A program made the position numbers and the translations under genes. Shown here piece after piece: positions 61,701 through 64,000 of a DNA stretch of 64,000 nucleotides (position 1 is the stretch's first letter; every line of letters begins with the position of its first letter). The stretch covers positions 17,107,029-17,171,028 of the forward strand of contig NC_092271.1 in assembly GCF_036320965.1 (NCBI RefSeq), written 5' to 3'. The stretch comes from Panulirus ornatus. Lineage: Eukaryota; Arthropoda; Malacostraca; Decapoda; Palinuridae. The notes under the pieces were generated by a model. It had not been told where the DNA came from and made no database searches. It saw nothing but the letters and a program-made list of their open reading frames with translations.

Positions 61701-64000
61701 GCTATAGTGCTTTACAAATTCTGCAAAACCAAATTAAATCATAGGACTGGGTAATGTCATCGTGGTTTTTAACCCTTTTGCTGCGTATGGGGTATGTATG
61801 TCTAGGTAATTTTTTCCGTTTCCTGCATGTGGGGAGTACACTTTTAATTCTTGAATCTGCCCAAAGCTGTATCCTTATATTATTCAGTATAAATGGAGGT
61901 GTCAGGGAAGCCTGTACAAGATATGCATCTTCTTGTTATTTGATAATTTTTGAAGCTGTGTCACTCCCGCCAGATAGTAGACATTGCGAATGAAAACCGT
62001 TTGTAATTATATTTGTTTGTGACAAAACAGTTACAGAAATACCACACATCTCATCATGTATGCCTGAAAATTCTCCTGGAGTACCTCAGATGCTTGCTAA
62101 AATTGGAGCATCATGAATTAACGGGCACTTAACAGATGTAGACAGTGTCTCATAAGATTGTGTTGTATTACATTTTATATAGAAAATTACATTGTAGTTA
62201 ACTGTGATAACAACTTAAGGAGATATTGTTTTAGAATATTTGAGAATATCCAGCAAGCAGGGTGTCCCTAGGTATTATGACTGCTGCAATGAAGAGTGAA
62301 GAGTTAAGTGAGGTGATTACAGGGTACAGCAGAACATGATGGGACAGAATGGAAGAAACCAGTTATAATTTGACCGATGCTCTTGAATCAGAGAAGTTAA
62401 TTGAATCATACATCCATTTGCTGATGTATGTTAGGAAGAGGGTGTTCAAAGTTTACACAAAAGCGCATTCTTTGTTTTGAAAGAGATAGGGAGTTGAAGT
62501 TGATATTGTGTGAATGGAAAAGGATTAATTGTTTTATAGGTTTACCTATTTGATAAGAATAGTAGGATAAATGAAGCAGAAAACAAAGTCAAGGAATGGA
62601 GAAGAAGTAGAGTTACATTGAAATCTCTAGTAAATGAGATAAAGTTATAGTGTGAGTGTGCATAATGCTGTAATTAAAGCTTGATATTTGGAATTATAAA
62701 GTAGTCTTAGGTTTATTCTATAGCTTAGGACCCACAAGTAAACATAGTGCTTTTTATTAGTTTTCATCATAACAATAATATATTTTAAACTGTATTTTTC
62801 AGTTCCCTAAACTATTAATTGTTGGTCATTTACATCTTGAGGGAAGTTTAAGATCTGTGATATGTATCTTCCTTTTAAAGCTACTAATTTAAATGATTAT
62901 CTTTGTTTAAGACTAAAATTACTCTTCATATAAAAAAGGAATCCTTGACAGTTTGCACTAAAAATGATCCTTTACCATATCTTAAATTCTTATCACCAAT
63001 GTTTCTTAATTAATATTGGATATAGTATATAGTTTATTGATTTTAGATGTAGTTTATAGACAATAAACAAATCAGCTTGAATGTCCCAAGGTTTTTGGAT
63101 AACTGTGTCTCTAGCATACTTCACTCAAATACCACTGAACCATTGCATTCATTTAGAATATTTAAAGTTACTCTGTTCTGTGATTGTTTCTGTGCTGTGT
63201 GAACTGCGTTATTTGTAGTTAATGCTGTATATGCTTGTTGCTCATGTAAATGTTTTGTTTACTGGATCATGGTAAGGTATGATTTTTCTAAGAATATAAG
63301 GATAGGTTTGAAAAGTATCATAGAACATAAAAGTTTGCTATATTTTTTCATTTTATTTGTTTTATTCTTTTATGATGTTAGTATAGTTATTCACTGATTT
63401 CATTCATTACATTCAGAAACTATTTAAGACTTGCCCATAGTGATACAGTTGATGTGGTGGCCCAAAGAAGTCGTATGATACAATGATTTCTGTAATCTGT
63501 ATTGTGAAGGAATTTTCCAAGACATTTATAGAACCAGATATCACTGTACTGCTCCTAATCTCAGCCAAATATTGCTATGAGTGGACTTCTTCCCTTTTTC
63601 GTTTAAAGTTAGAAATGCCACATTATCATATCAGTACTTGATATGATGAGTACACCACTCGGAATGAATTTACATTTCTGTTCAGTCTCATTTAAGCTTT
63701 TTAGGGAATAATTTTCTATCTTACATTTGCCATTGAAAATTCTGTCTAAGCACAAGTTTTGAAAAATGTTTTGTGAAACCTATACTGACTTTCTGTAGGG
63801 ACTGATATGAAATTTATTTACTCAGTGTTTGTCTAGAAGATATATAGTTGAATTGTAAATAGATTCTAGCAAGGAAGGTAAAAGCTCTTGTGAGTTAAGA
63901 GATGTTGATATAATCTGTAGTTGATGTTTTAACATACAGATGAGCATTAGTAAAATACCCAGTGGAAATATACATGTATTTGCGAATAGTTTCTTTTGAA
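61701..64000 (+). other. AT-rich sequence downstream of the start exon
   Basis: I looked for an acceptor followed by a frame that continues from ATG-CCA-GG. Acceptor-like sites at 62,805, 63,563 and 63,798 all lead to stops within a few codons or lack a donor. Presumably intron. Confidence 0.35.
61769..61800 (+). repeat. Possible piggyBac-type terminal end
   Basis: TTAA at 61,769-61,772 is followed by CCCTTTTGCTGCGTATG. TTAA plus CCCTTT is typical of piggyBac-family transposon ends. I found no inverted partner nearby and no transposase, so this may be chance or a solo end. Confidence 0.2.

Overview
This is eukaryotic, gene-poor DNA, most likely from a decapod crustacean. The evidence is an extreme density of perfect TA, GA/CT and CA/GT microsatellites, several dispersed repeats that I remember from decapod genomic sequence (memory only, no search run), decayed LINE retrotransposons, and spliceosomal splice signals. 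Nothing suggests a bacterial operon, plasmid, phage or CRISPR locus. Nearly all open frames longer than 60 codons here are read-through of simple or tandem repeats.

Positions 1-45,400 are accessory-type sequence. They hold about 15 TA tracts, about ten GA/CT tracts (one is 525 bp), about a dozen CA/GT tracts, and a series of minisatellites with units of 14, 21, 28, 32, 33, 37, 54, 57 and 59 bp. Two short dispersed families, called A and B here, recur and nearly always abut a TA tract. LINE 3' ends sit at 26.1-27.4 kb. I find no convincing host gene in this part. A few unique, less repetitive blocks (20.0, 29.0, 31.7, 32.2 and 40.0 kb) could be cis-regulatory.

Positions 45,600-51,000 form a LINE graveyard. 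It contains a minus-strand element with recognisable reverse transcriptase (45.6-48.0 kb) that is broken by frameshifts and stops, a plus-strand LINE fragment (48.04-48.28 kb), and older plus-strand relics at 49.1-49.6 and 50.0-51.0 kb. A diverged direct repeat of about 600 bp (44.32-44.92 and 48.29-48.87 kb) brackets the first two.

Positions 51,000-64,000 are AT-rich, lack long dinucleotide tracts, and hold the only firm gene. This is a 59-codon minus-strand frame (53,282-53,461) that I recognise as SMCO4, a conserved single-pass membrane micro-protein. About 1.5 kb away, on the opposite strand, is what looks like the promoter and untranslated first exon of a second gene (about 55.2 kb). A 34-nt exon with a candidate start codon and very good splice sites lies at 60,061-60,094. 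The rest of that gene would lie beyond the window. Its introns hold further LINE relics and a 1.1-kb repeat with LTR-like direct ends.
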